Positions 54,384-63,370 of a stretch of 64,000 bases of DNA are shown piece by piece. This stretch comes from DATIXJ01 sp963714795 (lineage in GTDB: Bacteria; Bacteroidota; Ignavibacteria; UBA10030; SZUA-254), in contig CAVQPS010000010.1 of assembly GCA_963714795.1 (NCBI GenBank), positions 496,001 to 560,000 of the forward strand, given 5' to 3'. The notes below the pieces were generated by a model. That model ran no database searches and was not told the DNA's origin. It saw nothing but the letters and a program-made list of their open reading frames with translations. How positions within the stretch are numbered: the stretch's first letter is position 1; each line of letters starts with the position of its first letter. The translations under genes were made by a program, and so were the position numbers.

Positions 54384-54548
54384 TGTATTATCTGCGCAAA
54401 TTGATCAAGATAATTCTGGTTGATTGACATTAAAGGGGATAGTGTAATGTATAACTTTTTTTAAGAATAACAATGAATAATTGATGGATTAAAAAGAATT
54501 CACTAATTGATGATAAAATGACAATCCACTGGATTGTAAAATTCTTTT

Positions 54549-54600
54549 AAAAATAAAAACCCTAAGAAACACGTAAATCACGTATTTCTTAGGGTTCGAA
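54549..54600 (-). terminator. Rho-independent terminator after the 1054-aa GH18 gene
   Basis: AACCCTAAGAAA and TTTCTTAGGGTT form a perfect twelve-base stem around a 15-base loop that itself contains ACGTAAATCACGT. On the minus strand it is followed by TTTATTTTT. It separates the two tandem genes. Confidence 0.85.
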
Positions 54601-54632
54601 AATTTCTGCGAACCGACTGATAAGGATTGTTT

Positions 54633-57600
54633 CTATTTCACGAGTTGCATCTTTCCGGTCTGTATAAAATTACCGGCCCGGATTTGATAGAAATAAAGGC
54701 CGCTGGAAAGATGATTTGCGTTGAATGTTTCCTTGTATACTCCGGGTTCTCGAAATTCATTGACGATTGTTTTGACTTCCCGCCCGAGTACGTCAAAAAT
54801 TTTCAATGAAACATGGCTTGCAACCGGCAAACCGAATGCAATCGTTGTCGATGGATTAAACGGATTCGGATAATTTTGTTCAAGCGAGAACTTTGTCGGC
54901 AAATTCTTCGGTACTACAACAGATGTTACCGAGCTGATTTGCACTTTGACCGTATCCAGAGCGTTGGGGCTGTTGTCCGAAAAAATAAGATATCCAGAAG
55001 TCTGTTGTTGTTGTACGGTCGGATGAGCCGTGACCGAGAAGACCATGCTGGTACTCGGCGCAATTATCGCTGTCGACGGAGTAATGGTAAATACGGGGTT
55101 GGTCGACTGAATACTGCTAATGATCAGGTTGAAATTACCGGTATTATGGATGACAGTGCTATCCGTTACCGATACACCGAGATGAATTGAGCTGAACGAA
55201 AAAGTCGAGTTCGTCGTCAATATGGAATTTCCTGCCGCAGTAACAAAGCTTGATGCTTGGGAGAATACACTCTCACCCGCAGAATTTTTCGCACTAACTC
55301 TCCAGTAATATTTTACATTATTGGAAAGCGCAGGAACCTGTTTTGACGTCGTTGCGATCGATGAATCGTCGAACACTATGGAAGCGAATGTAGAATCCAA
55401 TGATACCTGCAATTCGTATGTCGTTGCACCGGGTGATGTAGCCCACGAAATCACCGGTGAAATTGACTGATCAACCGCGTTGGGTAATGGATATCCCATT
55501 GAAGGTATTACCGGAACCTGTAAAATTGAATCGACAAAATGAACATTATCTATATAATATGTCGGACTAAGTTGTGTGTAGTTTTGAATATTGACACGAG
55601 TGATTTTATAATTATTCGGATCAAGCTGGGACATCGGTATTGAAATGATCGTCCACTGATTCACCGGTACATTGTTTTGGAATACGTTTGGAAAAACATT
55701 TCCACTGTCGTTATAACAGTACACATTCAATACCAGATTCGCCGCCGTGTTATATACCGCAAACTGGAATTGTGAGTATAGTTTCGGGTCGAGATTGGTT
55801 TCAGAATTTGTCCTGCCGCTATGTACACTTACTGCACCCCAAGCAGTTTGCGACGTTTTTAACGAATATAATCCCGCATACACCTGCTCTTTGCTGTTGT
55901 AAACGTTGGTTGAACTCCACGATGTATCTCTCCACGGTGCTTCCAATGTATCTGCGTAAATCCACGATAATGCAGGTGCAGACGAAGGCTTTACCTGTAC
56001 CGTAATGGGTGATGTTGTAGTACTGTTACCTGATCCGTCTGTTGCTTTCACTGCCAGGATCTGTGCACCGGTTAAACCTGCTGTGTTCCAGCTAAACGTG
56101 TACGGTGATACATTATCCGTTGCCGTCACTACTCCGTTAACCAATAACTGTACACTGGCAACACTCTTGTTATCGCTTGCCGTTGCGGTTACTGTCACAA
56201 TACCAGTCAGTGAATCTCCGTTTGCGGGTGATGTAAGAGCAACAACCGGCTTGATCGTATCCGGGACGGCTTTGACAACAAACACCGTTACCGGTGATGT
56301 TGTTGCACTGTTCCCCGCGCCATCCGTTGCCTTCACCGCCAAGGTTTGTGTTCCACTTAAACTACTTGCGTTCCATGAGAACGTATAGGGCGCCGCATTG
56401 TCGGTCGCTGTCACTATACCATTGACCAACAACTGTACACTGGCAACACTGACGTTGTCTGATGCCGTTGCATTCACCGTAACGGTACCTGTAACGGTAT
56501 CACCGTTTGCAGGAGATGTGAGAGTCACAACCGGTTTGATCGTGTCCGGAGGAATAATAATACCACCAACCGCCGCTTTCAATTCCTGCAGTAACGGATC
56601 ATGCTGTCCTGCCGCTGCATTCGGCAACCATCCGCGCCATAATTCCCAGATCCCAAGTCCACCGATACTCTTACTCCGTACATATTGTACTTTCGCAGCC
56701 AATGATGTTGCATTCTCATAGGAATAAAATGAGTTACCCGACTCCGCCCAATTGCACATCGATATCGAATCATAATGCACCGTCACTCCTGCCGGTACAT
56801 CCCGTATCCCGATCCATGATGCCGATCCACCGGCATGACCGATCGCTACCGGTGTTATCCCGGAGTTGTCCGTCATCTTTATCGATTCAAACGGTAGCAA
56901 CGTCACGATCCGCGACGGATCCACTCCCGCTCCCTTCCATTCATTGATTCCCCGAAGGTCCCATGTCTCCTGACTCACTGCAGAATTCTTGTATAACGGT
57001 GAATAATGACTGATGGCCGATGTGTTTTCCATACCATATTCCATCAGATTGATCAAATCAACTTTCGTATTCAACGTCGATAGATCGATCACCGGATCGG
57101 TATGTTTCGTATCCCACCAATACCATGTCGGTACTGCCATCCCGATGAGTCCTTTATTCGGTGTCCATGTATCCAGCTTCGCGCGGAGTTTCGTCAGAAA
57201 CAATGTATAGTTTGCCCGTCCCGTTGCTCCTTCCGTCGGAAACTCCCAATCGATCGACACACCATCGAACTGTACGCCATAAACGTTATGGCGTGTGATC
57301 GAATCTACTGCATTGATATATGTATCAAACTTTGTTGTGTCAGCAATCAATGCTGCAAATGCACTCGCCGGTGTCCCGTATTCCCCTCCAAGATCCAACA
57401 GTAATTTCACTCCGTGCGCATTACACGAATCCCGCATCACTTGTACATGATTTTTTCCTGCAATCGGATTGGCACACCACCCGGGGGTTCCCGTAAATGT
57501 GATACTGAATGAATTATTTCCCGGCGTCGCCGGCGGAAAATACGGTGCCGTATTTACATTCGGCGTGATCCCGGAACTCGCTCCCCCAAATAATACTAAA

Positions 57601-57797
57601 TGCGTTATCGCACTGTAATCCACATCCTGCGGCGGCATATCGCAATACGACCATACCGTATAATAGGCTACGACAGACAGCCCGCTCGCGGAATTATTAA
57701 TCGGTCGTACTTGCCCTGTTTTCGCTACATTGCTTCCACCGAATCCTAATTGAATCAGCAAACACAAATTCAAGAAAGCAAAAAAAAGAATTTTCAT
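54633..57797 (-). CDS. Secreted multidomain GH18 protein with T9SS sorting domain (copy B)
   Basis: From ATG 57797 (GAAGGACG upstream; the frame is open to 57884) the product has 1054 residues. Signal peptide MKILFFAFLNLCLLIQLGFG, a GH18 barrel nearly identical to copy A with FDGVSIDWEFP, two Ig-like repeats, a jelly-roll module ending YYIDNVHFV, an FN3-like module (SWATSPGATTYELQVSLDST), an ASH/DUF1573-like module (SIHLGVSVTDSTVIHNTGNF) in place of the copy A region, and a sorting domain (LEQNYPNPFNPSTT). It is probably cell-surface or released. The catalytic Asp-to-Ser change is the same as in copy A. Confidence 0.92.
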   Translation of the reverse strand: MKILFFAFLNLCLLIQLGFGGSNVAKTGQVRPINNSASGLSVVAYYTVWSYCDMPPQDVDYSAITHLVLFGGASSGITPNVNTAPYFPPATPGNNSFSITFTGTPGWCANPIAGKNHVQVMRDSCNAHGVKLLLDLGGEYGTPASAFAALIADTTKFDTYINAVDSITRHNVYGVQFDGVSIDWEFPTEGATGRANYTLFLTKLRAKLDTWTPNKGLIGMAVPTWYWWDTKHTDPVIDLSTLNTKVDLINLMEYGMENTSAISHYSPLYKNSAVSQETWDLRGINEWKGAGVDPSRIVTLLPFESIKMTDNSGITPVAIGHAGGSASWIGIRDVPAGVTVHYDSISMCNWAESGNSFYSYENATSLAAKVQYVRSKSIGGLGIWELWRGWLPNAAAGQHDPLLQELKAAVGGIIIPPDTIKPVVTLTSPANGDTVTGTVTVNATASDNVSVASVQLLVNGIVTATDNAAPYTFSWNASSLSGTQTLAVKATDGAGNSATTSPVTVFVVKAVPDTIKPVVALTSPANGDSLTGIVTVTATASDNKSVASVQLLVNGVVTATDNVSPYTFSWNTAGLTGAQILAVKATDGSGNSTTTSPITVQVKPSSAPALSWIYADTLEAPWRDTSWSSTNVYNSKEQVYAGLYSLKTSQTAWGAVSVHSGRTNSETNLDPKLYSQFQFAVYNTAANLVLNVYCYNDSGNVFPNVFQNNVPVNQWTIISIPMSQLDPNNYKITRVNIQNYTQLSPTYYIDNVHFVDSILQVPVIPSMGYPLPNAVDQSISPVISWATSPGATTYELQVSLDSTFASIVFDDSSIATTSKQVPALSNNVKYYWRVSAKNSAGESVFSQASSFVTAAGNSILTTNSTFSFSSIHLGVSVTDSTVIHNTGNFNLIISSIQSTNPVFTITPSTAIIAPSTSMVFSVTAHPTVQQQQTSGYLIFSDNSPNALDTVKVQISSVTSVVVPKNLPTKFSLEQNYPNPFNPSTTIAFGLPVASHVSLKIFDVLGREVKTIVNEFREPGVYKETFNANHLSSGLYFYQIRAGNFIQTGKMQLVK
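56494..57671. repeat. Long direct repeat, copy B (GH18 catalytic segment)
   Basis: Partner of 53068-54245. The match ends at GGCTAC, just where the two signal peptides begin to differ, and at the other end inside the first Ig-like repeat. Confidence 0.9.
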
Positions 57798-58143
57798 GAT
57801 GAACGTCCTTCGAAAAATTTTGTACATGCTATCCTCGTAATCATTCTTACGATCATTGATAACGAAAAGACATGTGCCCTTCAAGACAAAAAATGATGCG
57901 CATCACAGTTGCATCCATTCGTATCCCAACGTGAACAACAGCAGTCGTGATAAATATCACGGCGTTAGGACACGCACAGCGGATTGCATGGAATAAATGT
58001 GGTAGAATATAAGAAAAAGAAAACCGGGAAGGTCAAAAAAACGATTAATTCTTGGTTAATTTTTTTTAAGAAAGCAGACGGGGGGGTGAGGACGGTATCC
58101 GGGGAAATAATTATTTATACGTCAAAGTACTTTTACCAAAATA
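57798..58143. other. Gap between the GH18 cluster and the exopolysaccharide locus
   Basis: No gene is supported. The stretch 58040-58090 has runs of T and a G7 run that look like spacer DNA. The promoter of GH18 copy B should lie around 57830-57960; ATATTTATCACGAC and a GTGATGCGCATCA dyad-like stretch are visible there on the minus strand, without a clear -10 box. Confidence 0.3.
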
Positions 58144-60081
58144 TTATACCTTCACATGAGGAGTTGTATAACCCGATTTGACTGACATGTGCGGTTTCGG
58201 GGAAAAAGATGTGGGCGGCAATGCTTCCAGCCGTAACTCGGAACGACGGAGACCAACTCCGTACAACCGGGCGATGTGCGTAATCCGTTCGAGAACTTTC
58301 GGCTTTATGGTATCACTGGAAATGACTATCTCTTCAATTTTCATTGTTTGGAGCAGGCGTTCCAGTTTCCAGTGCCCGCCAAATATCGGGTAACCGTTCA
58401 GTCGTTTGCCCTGGAGCTTGGGATCATCATCCAGGAAACCGATCGGGCAAAGGTTCATTCGTTCATCATGAAGCATTTTTTGTATCGTGAGCATGCTGTC
58501 CGAATCCGCACCATAAATAAGTGCTTTTCGTTTGCCGTCACATTGATCTCGCCGCGATAAATAATTTAAAACATGGAACGATATGCGTGCACCCATAACG
58601 AGGGAGAGCAAAAAATAAAAATCCAGTGTGAGAATCGTGATGTTCGTGATGTTCCATGAATTCGGGAGAAAAGCAAATACAATCCACGTTATAATGACCG
58701 ATAATATAACGGTCTGCAATATTTTGAGCACATCACTCATTCCCAATTGCCGGAACGTTCCCTTATAAAGACCGCCGACATATAATACCGACAATTGAAT
58801 TCCTGCGACCAGCATACAACTCTTCAAAAACTGACTGTCATAGACAATCGGAATTTCAGACTTCATGGCAACGTAATATGCAGTCACAAATGCAAGAACA
58901 GTAAATGCCAGATCAAGAAATCCCTGAAATACATTACTGTTCATGAACGGCCATTCATAAATCGGGAGAAAGACGCCGTTTCTGAGAATGGCCATTTCTT
59001 TATAGCGCAACTGGCTTAAACCGATGACCATCGCAATACCGATGCCGATGAGAATTGGAATGGTATAAAAACTATTTGATACGGTGACTAAAAAAGCCAT
59101 TGCTCCAAAAATACAGGATACAACATACAGGACCAGCACAACTGTCCGATGCGATAAACCGCGGGCAATTAATTGATGATGAATATGTCCCCGATCCGGC
59201 AAGAACATCGTAACCAGTTTTTTTACAAACGATTTTGATTCTTCCTGTTCCGGGAAGATGGACCGCAAAAGCCTTCGACCCATCGACAATAACGTATCCA
59301 TAATCGGCAAACCGAGAGCCAGCATCGGCACTAAAATTGAAAAGGCAGTCGACCCTTTCGTCGAGCTTTGCATGGAAAGGATAGCAAGAGAAAATCCGAG
59401 AAACAGGCTTCCGGAATCCCCTAAAAAAATCTTCGCACCATTAAAATTATATCGCAAGAATCCGAGAATTGCACCGGCAAGAAGCAGGGCAGTCATTGCC
59501 GTCGGCATGTCCTGTTTCATAAACGAAATCATACATATAGTCAATGAAACAATAAAGGCAACACCGGAAGCAAGCCCGTCAAGGCCATCGATCAAATTAA
59601 AAGCATTGGTGATACCGACAATCCAGAGAATGGTCGCAGGAAAATTGAGGATACCGAGATCGAGCACACTCTGATTAAAAGGATGCGTAACGAAGGTGAT
59701 ACGAAACCCGGCGACATAAACAATTGCCGCTGCAAGACATTGAAAGAAAAATTTTAGACCCGGAGTAAGCTGTCGAAGATCATCCCAAATCCCCAAGATC
59801 AAAACAAGTGTGAGTGATACCGCAAGCATGATACCGGCATGCAAATGCGTCATAGAAAAGGGGTGAAGCCCGGGATCGATATAAATATAAAGTACGAGGG
59901 AAAGAAAAAAACTCGCATAAATAGCGAGTCCACCGAGACGTGGAATCGGAAATTTATGCACTTTTCGTTCATTCGGCTGATCCATTGCCCCGATCTTTTT
60001 CGCAAAACGGATGACCAATGGCGTAAGTATCAAAGCCAGGACCAAAGGAATGACAAAAATGATATATAATTGTAACATCAT
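58144..60081 (-). CDS. GT4 polyprenyl-phosphate sugar-1-phosphate transferase fused to a CoA/nucleotide-binding domain
   Basis: A 645-residue fusion. Residues 1-330 are a WecA/MraY-type transferase with eleven or so helices and the family motifs MDQPNERKVHKFPIPRLGG, NAFNLIDGLDGLASG, KIFLGDSGSLFLGFSLAIL and DRGHIHHQLIARGLSHR, which starts glycan assembly on undecaprenyl phosphate. Four more helices (about 370-500) follow, then a CoA_binding_3-like Rossmann domain (KRKALIYGADSDSMLTIQKM, PIGFLDDDPKLQGKRLNGYP, EEIVISSDTIKPKVLERITH). That half resembles the N-terminal part of polyprenyl glycosylphosphotransferases (PglC/WbaP type) without the catalytic C-terminus. It belongs to the exopolysaccharide locus. 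Confidence 0.9.
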   Translation of the reverse strand: MMLQLYIIFVIPLVLALILTPLVIRFAKKIGAMDQPNERKVHKFPIPRLGGLAIYASFFLSLVLYIYIDPGLHPFSMTHLHAGIMLAVSLTLVLILGIWDDLRQLTPGLKFFFQCLAAAIVYVAGFRITFVTHPFNQSVLDLGILNFPATILWIVGITNAFNLIDGLDGLASGVAFIVSLTICMISFMKQDMPTAMTALLLAGAILGFLRYNFNGAKIFLGDSGSLFLGFSLAILSMQSSTKGSTAFSILVPMLALGLPIMDTLLSMGRRLLRSIFPEQEESKSFVKKLVTMFLPDRGHIHHQLIARGLSHRTVVLVLYVVSCIFGAMAFLVTVSNSFYTIPILIGIGIAMVIGLSQLRYKEMAILRNGVFLPIYEWPFMNSNVFQGFLDLAFTVLAFVTAYYVAMKSEIPIVYDSQFLKSCMLVAGIQLSVLYVGGLYKGTFRQLGMSDVLKILQTVILSVIITWIVFAFLPNSWNITNITILTLDFYFLLSLVMGARISFHVLNYLSRRDQCDGKRKALIYGADSDSMLTIQKMLHDERMNLCPIGFLDDDPKLQGKRLNGYPIFGGHWKLERLLQTMKIEEIVISSDTIKPKVLERITHIARLYGVGLRRSELRLEALPPTSFSPKPHMSVKSGYTTPHVKV

Positions 60082-60248
60082 AAGTGTTTTTTTTCTTTCG
60101 TTCTTATTTTAATATCTTTCTCTCTCTGTCATTGTAAACGTGCTAACCATTTGAGATGTTTCAATTGTATCTATTCGCACCGTACATTCATATCATCCAC
60201 ACGGATTTCGCATTGGTGAATAAAAACACCATGCAATAATAACATCGT

Positions 60249-61076
60249 CTATGACATTAAAAGTTCAAACGATACCGGAACGATTTTCGTTTTATAAAGA
60301 TATTCCGGTAAATCCTTTCGTTCGATAAACTGACCGGTACAACTCCTTACCGCACCGAAAACGACCTTTTGCAACTCTCCGATGTTACCGGGCCAATGAT
60401 ATTTCATACACACTCGTAACGCATCGGCAGTAATTCCTCTGGGTTTTTGTTTCCCTTCAATGCTTGTCTCGTTGATAAAATGCTCGATGAGAAACGGAAT
60501 ATCGTCTCGTCGCTCTCGCAATGGAGGGAGATTTATCATAATCGGGCACATACGATGATAAATTTCTTTTCCGAGTTCTCCATGCGTCTGCAACTCACCA
60601 AAGGCTCTGCGAATCGTCGTAATCAACCGAATATTAAGTCGGATATTTTCTTTTCCACCGATGCGATGAAAATCCTGATGTTCCATTGCGCGCACAATCT
60701 TTAATTGCAATTGTTCCGGCAGTTCCGAAATACGGTCGAGAATAAGAGTTCCACCTGCCGATTTCTCGAGAATACCTCGATGGATTTCATTGTCTGCAAA
60801 TGTTATTCGTTCCAAACCGAACAACGATTGTTCGATATCATCCATAGAACTCCGGGAACAATCTATGGTCATCGCTTCTTTTTCATGTCGTCCGCTCAAC
60901 TTATGCAAAAGATGAGCAAGCCATTTTTTTCCTGTTCCTGATTCTCCGGTTATCAAAATTCCCAAGTCGCTTACTGCGACACGCTCGACTGCTCCGATAA
61001 TGTCGCGGATGAGCAGAGTCGGTTGGGGACCGAAAAGCGAATCAACGGATGAAAATAATCGTCGCCGTTGCATCAT
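60249..61076 (-). CDS. Degenerate sigma-54-activator-like AAA+ protein
   Basis: A 275-residue AAA+ protein of the NtrC type without receiver or helix-turn-helix. Walker A is intact (GESGTGKKWL), and PPLRERRDDIPFLIEHFINE and YHWPGNIGELQK are present. The sigma-54-binding GAFTGA loop is replaced by LERITFADNEIHRG, and Walker B reads GGTLILDRI, with Arg for the catalytic Glu. It therefore probably cannot open sigma-54 promoters. It may act as a partner or inhibitor of a full activator controlling the locus. It lies between the PorV-like gene and the glycosyltransferase gene on the same strand. Confidence 0.85.
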   Translation of the reverse strand: MMQRRRLFSSVDSLFGPQPTLLIRDIIGAVERVAVSDLGILITGESGTGKKWLAHLLHKLSGRHEKEAMTIDCSRSSMDDIEQSLFGLERITFADNEIHRGILEKSAGGTLILDRISELPEQLQLKIVRAMEHQDFHRIGGKENIRLNIRLITTIRRAFGELQTHGELGKEIYHRMCPIMINLPPLRERRDDIPFLIEHFINETSIEGKQKPRGITADALRVCMKYHWPGNIGELQKVVFGAVRSCTGQFIERKDLPEYLYKTKIVPVSFELLMS

Positions 61077-61184
61077 ATATTACACTATAAAGAAAGTACA
61101 TAAGCTTCTCATAGAATATCGTGACAAGGAACACCAAGTTATCCTTCCATGTTTTTGCTGTTTTTATGTTGTTTCGGGCAAATT

Positions 61185-62111
61185 TCATAAAGAGAATGCG
61201 AAAGAAAACTGATATGATCGGGGTGATAGGGCACTCGGAATGATGGCATAATCCAATTGGAATTTATTAGTGCGAAATCCAATACCGTACGTTGCCGTAT
61301 TAACAAGATTCAGTTGATAGATATAGCCCCATCGCAATGCCGCAAAAGACAGTGGATAATACTCAATGCCGCCATTATACAAAATGCCGTCTGTACCGAA
61401 CACTTTTTGATTCGCGACAGAAACCGTCAGGAACGTTTGGTCCGGCGGAGATGGAAAATGCATCGTTATCGAGGCCTGCAGAACTCTTGGTAAATTTTCT
61501 GAACTCAAATTCGTTTTCACCCGATCCGATATATAGAGAATACCGGAACCCACATCACTCAAGGAAATCCCATAACTTATTTCCGGAGAGGGCCAATACA
61601 AAAAACCGAATGATGAAGAAATTCCCCAAAGACTCGTTGAATCAGACCGGGCGTAGCGCACGCTGACACCGGCGCCCATACTCAATGCAGGAAAGATTTC
61701 TTTCGCATAAGCAATATCATACCCGTATTGAATAACGTGAAAATCCGTATTGTCCGAATTTTCCCAATAGCCGACATGATTCACCGTAAACCCGATCCCA
61801 ACCTGCTCTCCGTTTCCGAATCGGAGCGGAAACGAAATGTTTTCATTCATTCCGTTGATCGATTGATCCATCAAATGATTAACGACGACCGATTGTCTCA
61901 TGAGAAACGCAAGGGAAGCCGGGTTTGCATACATGCTTGTCACATCGGTTGCATCGGCAGTATATGCTTCAGCCATACCTTCTGCCCGCGCCCCCACCAG
62001 GGAAGGCTTGGAACTGTAGAGCACGATAATTTGTGCGAAACTGCAGCAGCAAAAAACCAATGTCAATAAAAAAACGAGCTTTATGTTCCGGAACATTACG
62101 TTGAAATCCAT
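61185..62111 (-). CDS. PorV/UPF0164-like outer-membrane barrel protein
   Basis: A 308-residue exported barrel. Signal peptide (KLVFLLTLVFCCCSFAQ), then the typical start ARAEGMAEAYTADATDVTSM YANPASLAFL, which is the PorV/UPF0164 and FadL-like opening. Regular amphipathic strands follow and the last residues are SYQFSFAFSL. In Bacteroidota PorV is a T9SS component, but paralogs also accompany polysaccharide genes. Here it follows the Wza-type gene by 12 bases, so a role in exopolysaccharide export is the better guess. Confidence 0.8.
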   Translation of the reverse strand: MDFNVMFRNIKLVFLLTLVFCCCSFAQIIVLYSSKPSLVGARAEGMAEAYTADATDVTSMYANPASLAFLMRQSVVVNHLMDQSINGMNENISFPLRFGNGEQVGIGFTVNHVGYWENSDNTDFHVIQYGYDIAYAKEIFPALSMGAGVSVRYARSDSTSLWGISSSFGFLYWPSPEISYGISLSDVGSGILYISDRVKTNLSSENLPRVLQASITMHFPSPPDQTFLTVSVANQKVFGTDGILYNGGIEYYPLSFAALRWGYIYQLNLVNTATYGIGFRTNKFQLDYAIIPSALSPRSYQFSFAFSL

Positions 62112-62123
62112 AGTTCAAAAGAA

Positions 62124-62828
62124 TTAATAAAGAATTCTAAAGAAACCAAAAATAAAAATTGCATCACGCATAAAATCGGAGAGTTCATGAATAACATTTT
62201 CTTTTTTGGGTACAAATATCGTGTCCCCGGGATGGATAATCGGGACGGCATCAAGATTACCGCTCTCCATATACCACGTAAGGTCGACATCGATGGGCTG
62301 ACGTCTCATCCCGCTCCGCAGAATCTTGATGTGACGTAAATCGGATTCTTCCGTCACGCCGCCCGCGGCAGAAAGTATATCGATAAGCGTTGCATCGGTC
62401 GTCAAAGGGTAATTTTGCTGTCTCGTCACTTCGCCCAACACGGCAACCTTTTGTGTCAATGTACTCGTCACCGTCACCGTTAATTTTACTTCACCCTGAA
62501 TATACACCGAAAGCTTTTTCTTCAGCTGTTGAGTAAATTGATCTTTGGTGAATCCTGCAATATTTATTTCGCCGAGCAAAGGAATTGTGACCATTCCTGT
62601 TTCTTTCACCGGTGCCTTCGTATTGAATTCCGGATAACCCCAAACAGAAATTTCGACCGTGTCGGATTGACGGATAACATAACTATCTGCCTGGATCTCT
62701 GCCTCGATCGGGCGACTCCCTGAACGGATAATCTGCGTGAGATTATTTTTTGCTATTTCATCGGAAGAAGAACATCCGACAATCAAACCGAGAAGTGTTG
62801 CAATTAAAAAAGGAAAAAATTTTTTCAT
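62124..62828 (-). CDS. Polysaccharide export lipoprotein, Wza type
   Basis: From ATG 62828 (frame open to 62882): MKKFFPFLIATLLGLIVGC, a lipoprotein signal, then SSSDEIAKNN. Residues 60-140 are a Poly_export domain (YVIRQSDTVEISVWGYPEFN, KAPVKETGMVTIPLLGEINI), followed by SLBB-type segments (TLTQKVAVLGEVTRQQNYPL, LIDILSAAGGVTEESDLRHI, VPIIHPGDTIFVPKKENVIH). A C-terminal hydrophobic stretch could be the outer-membrane helix. It would form the outer-membrane exit for the polysaccharide, paired with the divergent Wzz-type protein. Confidence 0.93.
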   Translation of the reverse strand: MKKFFPFLIATLLGLIVGCSSSDEIAKNNLTQIIRSGSRPIEAEIQADSYVIRQSDTVEISVWGYPEFNTKAPVKETGMVTIPLLGEINIAGFTKDQFTQQLKKKLSVYIQGEVKLTVTVTSTLTQKVAVLGEVTRQQNYPLTTDATLIDILSAAGGVTEESDLRHIKILRSGMRRQPIDVDLTWYMESGNLDAVPIIHPGDTIFVPKKENVIHELSDFMRDAIFIFGFFRILY

Positions 62829-62962
62829 GATAGTGATGATGCCAAAAATTAATGAAAAGACCTTGGAAGAAATGAAAAACAAGACAACTCAATATCTCCA
62901 AAGATCAATATTTTTATTATAATAATATTGAGAATTTAGATAAAATATCGTAAGTAGTTGTG

Positions 62963-62977
62963 ACAAGTATCATGCCA
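62963..62977 (-). promoter_or_regulatory. Sigma-54-type promoter, minus strand (Wza operon)
   Basis: On the minus strand TGGCAT-GATAC-TTGT matches the -24/-12 form TGGCAC-N5-TTGC with the right spacing; the -12 C is T. The wza-type start is about 135 bases downstream. Confidence 0.45.
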
Positions 62978-63290
62978 ATGAACTAATATATTCTTGATGA
63001 AAATACCTTTTAATCTTGACTGAAAAATGAATTTCTGTCTCTGTTTGCAGAGGCACTATTTTATAATAATATGGCCATGCTAGTAAGACTTGAGTAAAAA
63101 AAACTCTCTTTAAAACACGCTTTATCGAGAAAGTGTGTAAAATTTACACATCTCGAATCATTAAAATTCTGTTTGTGTGAAAATATTATACATATGAATT
63201 TCGGGAAATTGGAACATCATTTTATTAATAACTTTTGAGGCTTTTTTAAAGTTTATGACTAATTCGTGTAATTCCGTAACACGTGAGTTA

Positions 63291-63305
63291 TGGCACATAA
63301 ATTGT
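63291..63305 (+). promoter_or_regulatory. Sigma-54-type promoter, plus strand (Wzz-type gene)
   Basis: TGGCAC-ATAAA-TTGT, with a perfect -24 half and a one-base change in the -12 half. It lies 66 bases before the Wzz-type start. The minus-strand partner has the same TTGT ending. The remaining gap 62829-63370 is AT-rich and holds no gene. Confidence 0.55.
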
Positions 63306-63370
63306 CATATTAGTTTATTAATCTTAAATACAATTCAAGAACGTCAATCTTTTTAAAAAGGGGTAAACCT

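Noticed and set aside
51021..57797. Repeats in the GH18 cluster as a CRISPR-like or satellite array
   Set aside because: The repeats are Ig-like coding modules and one long gene duplication, not short regularly spaced units.
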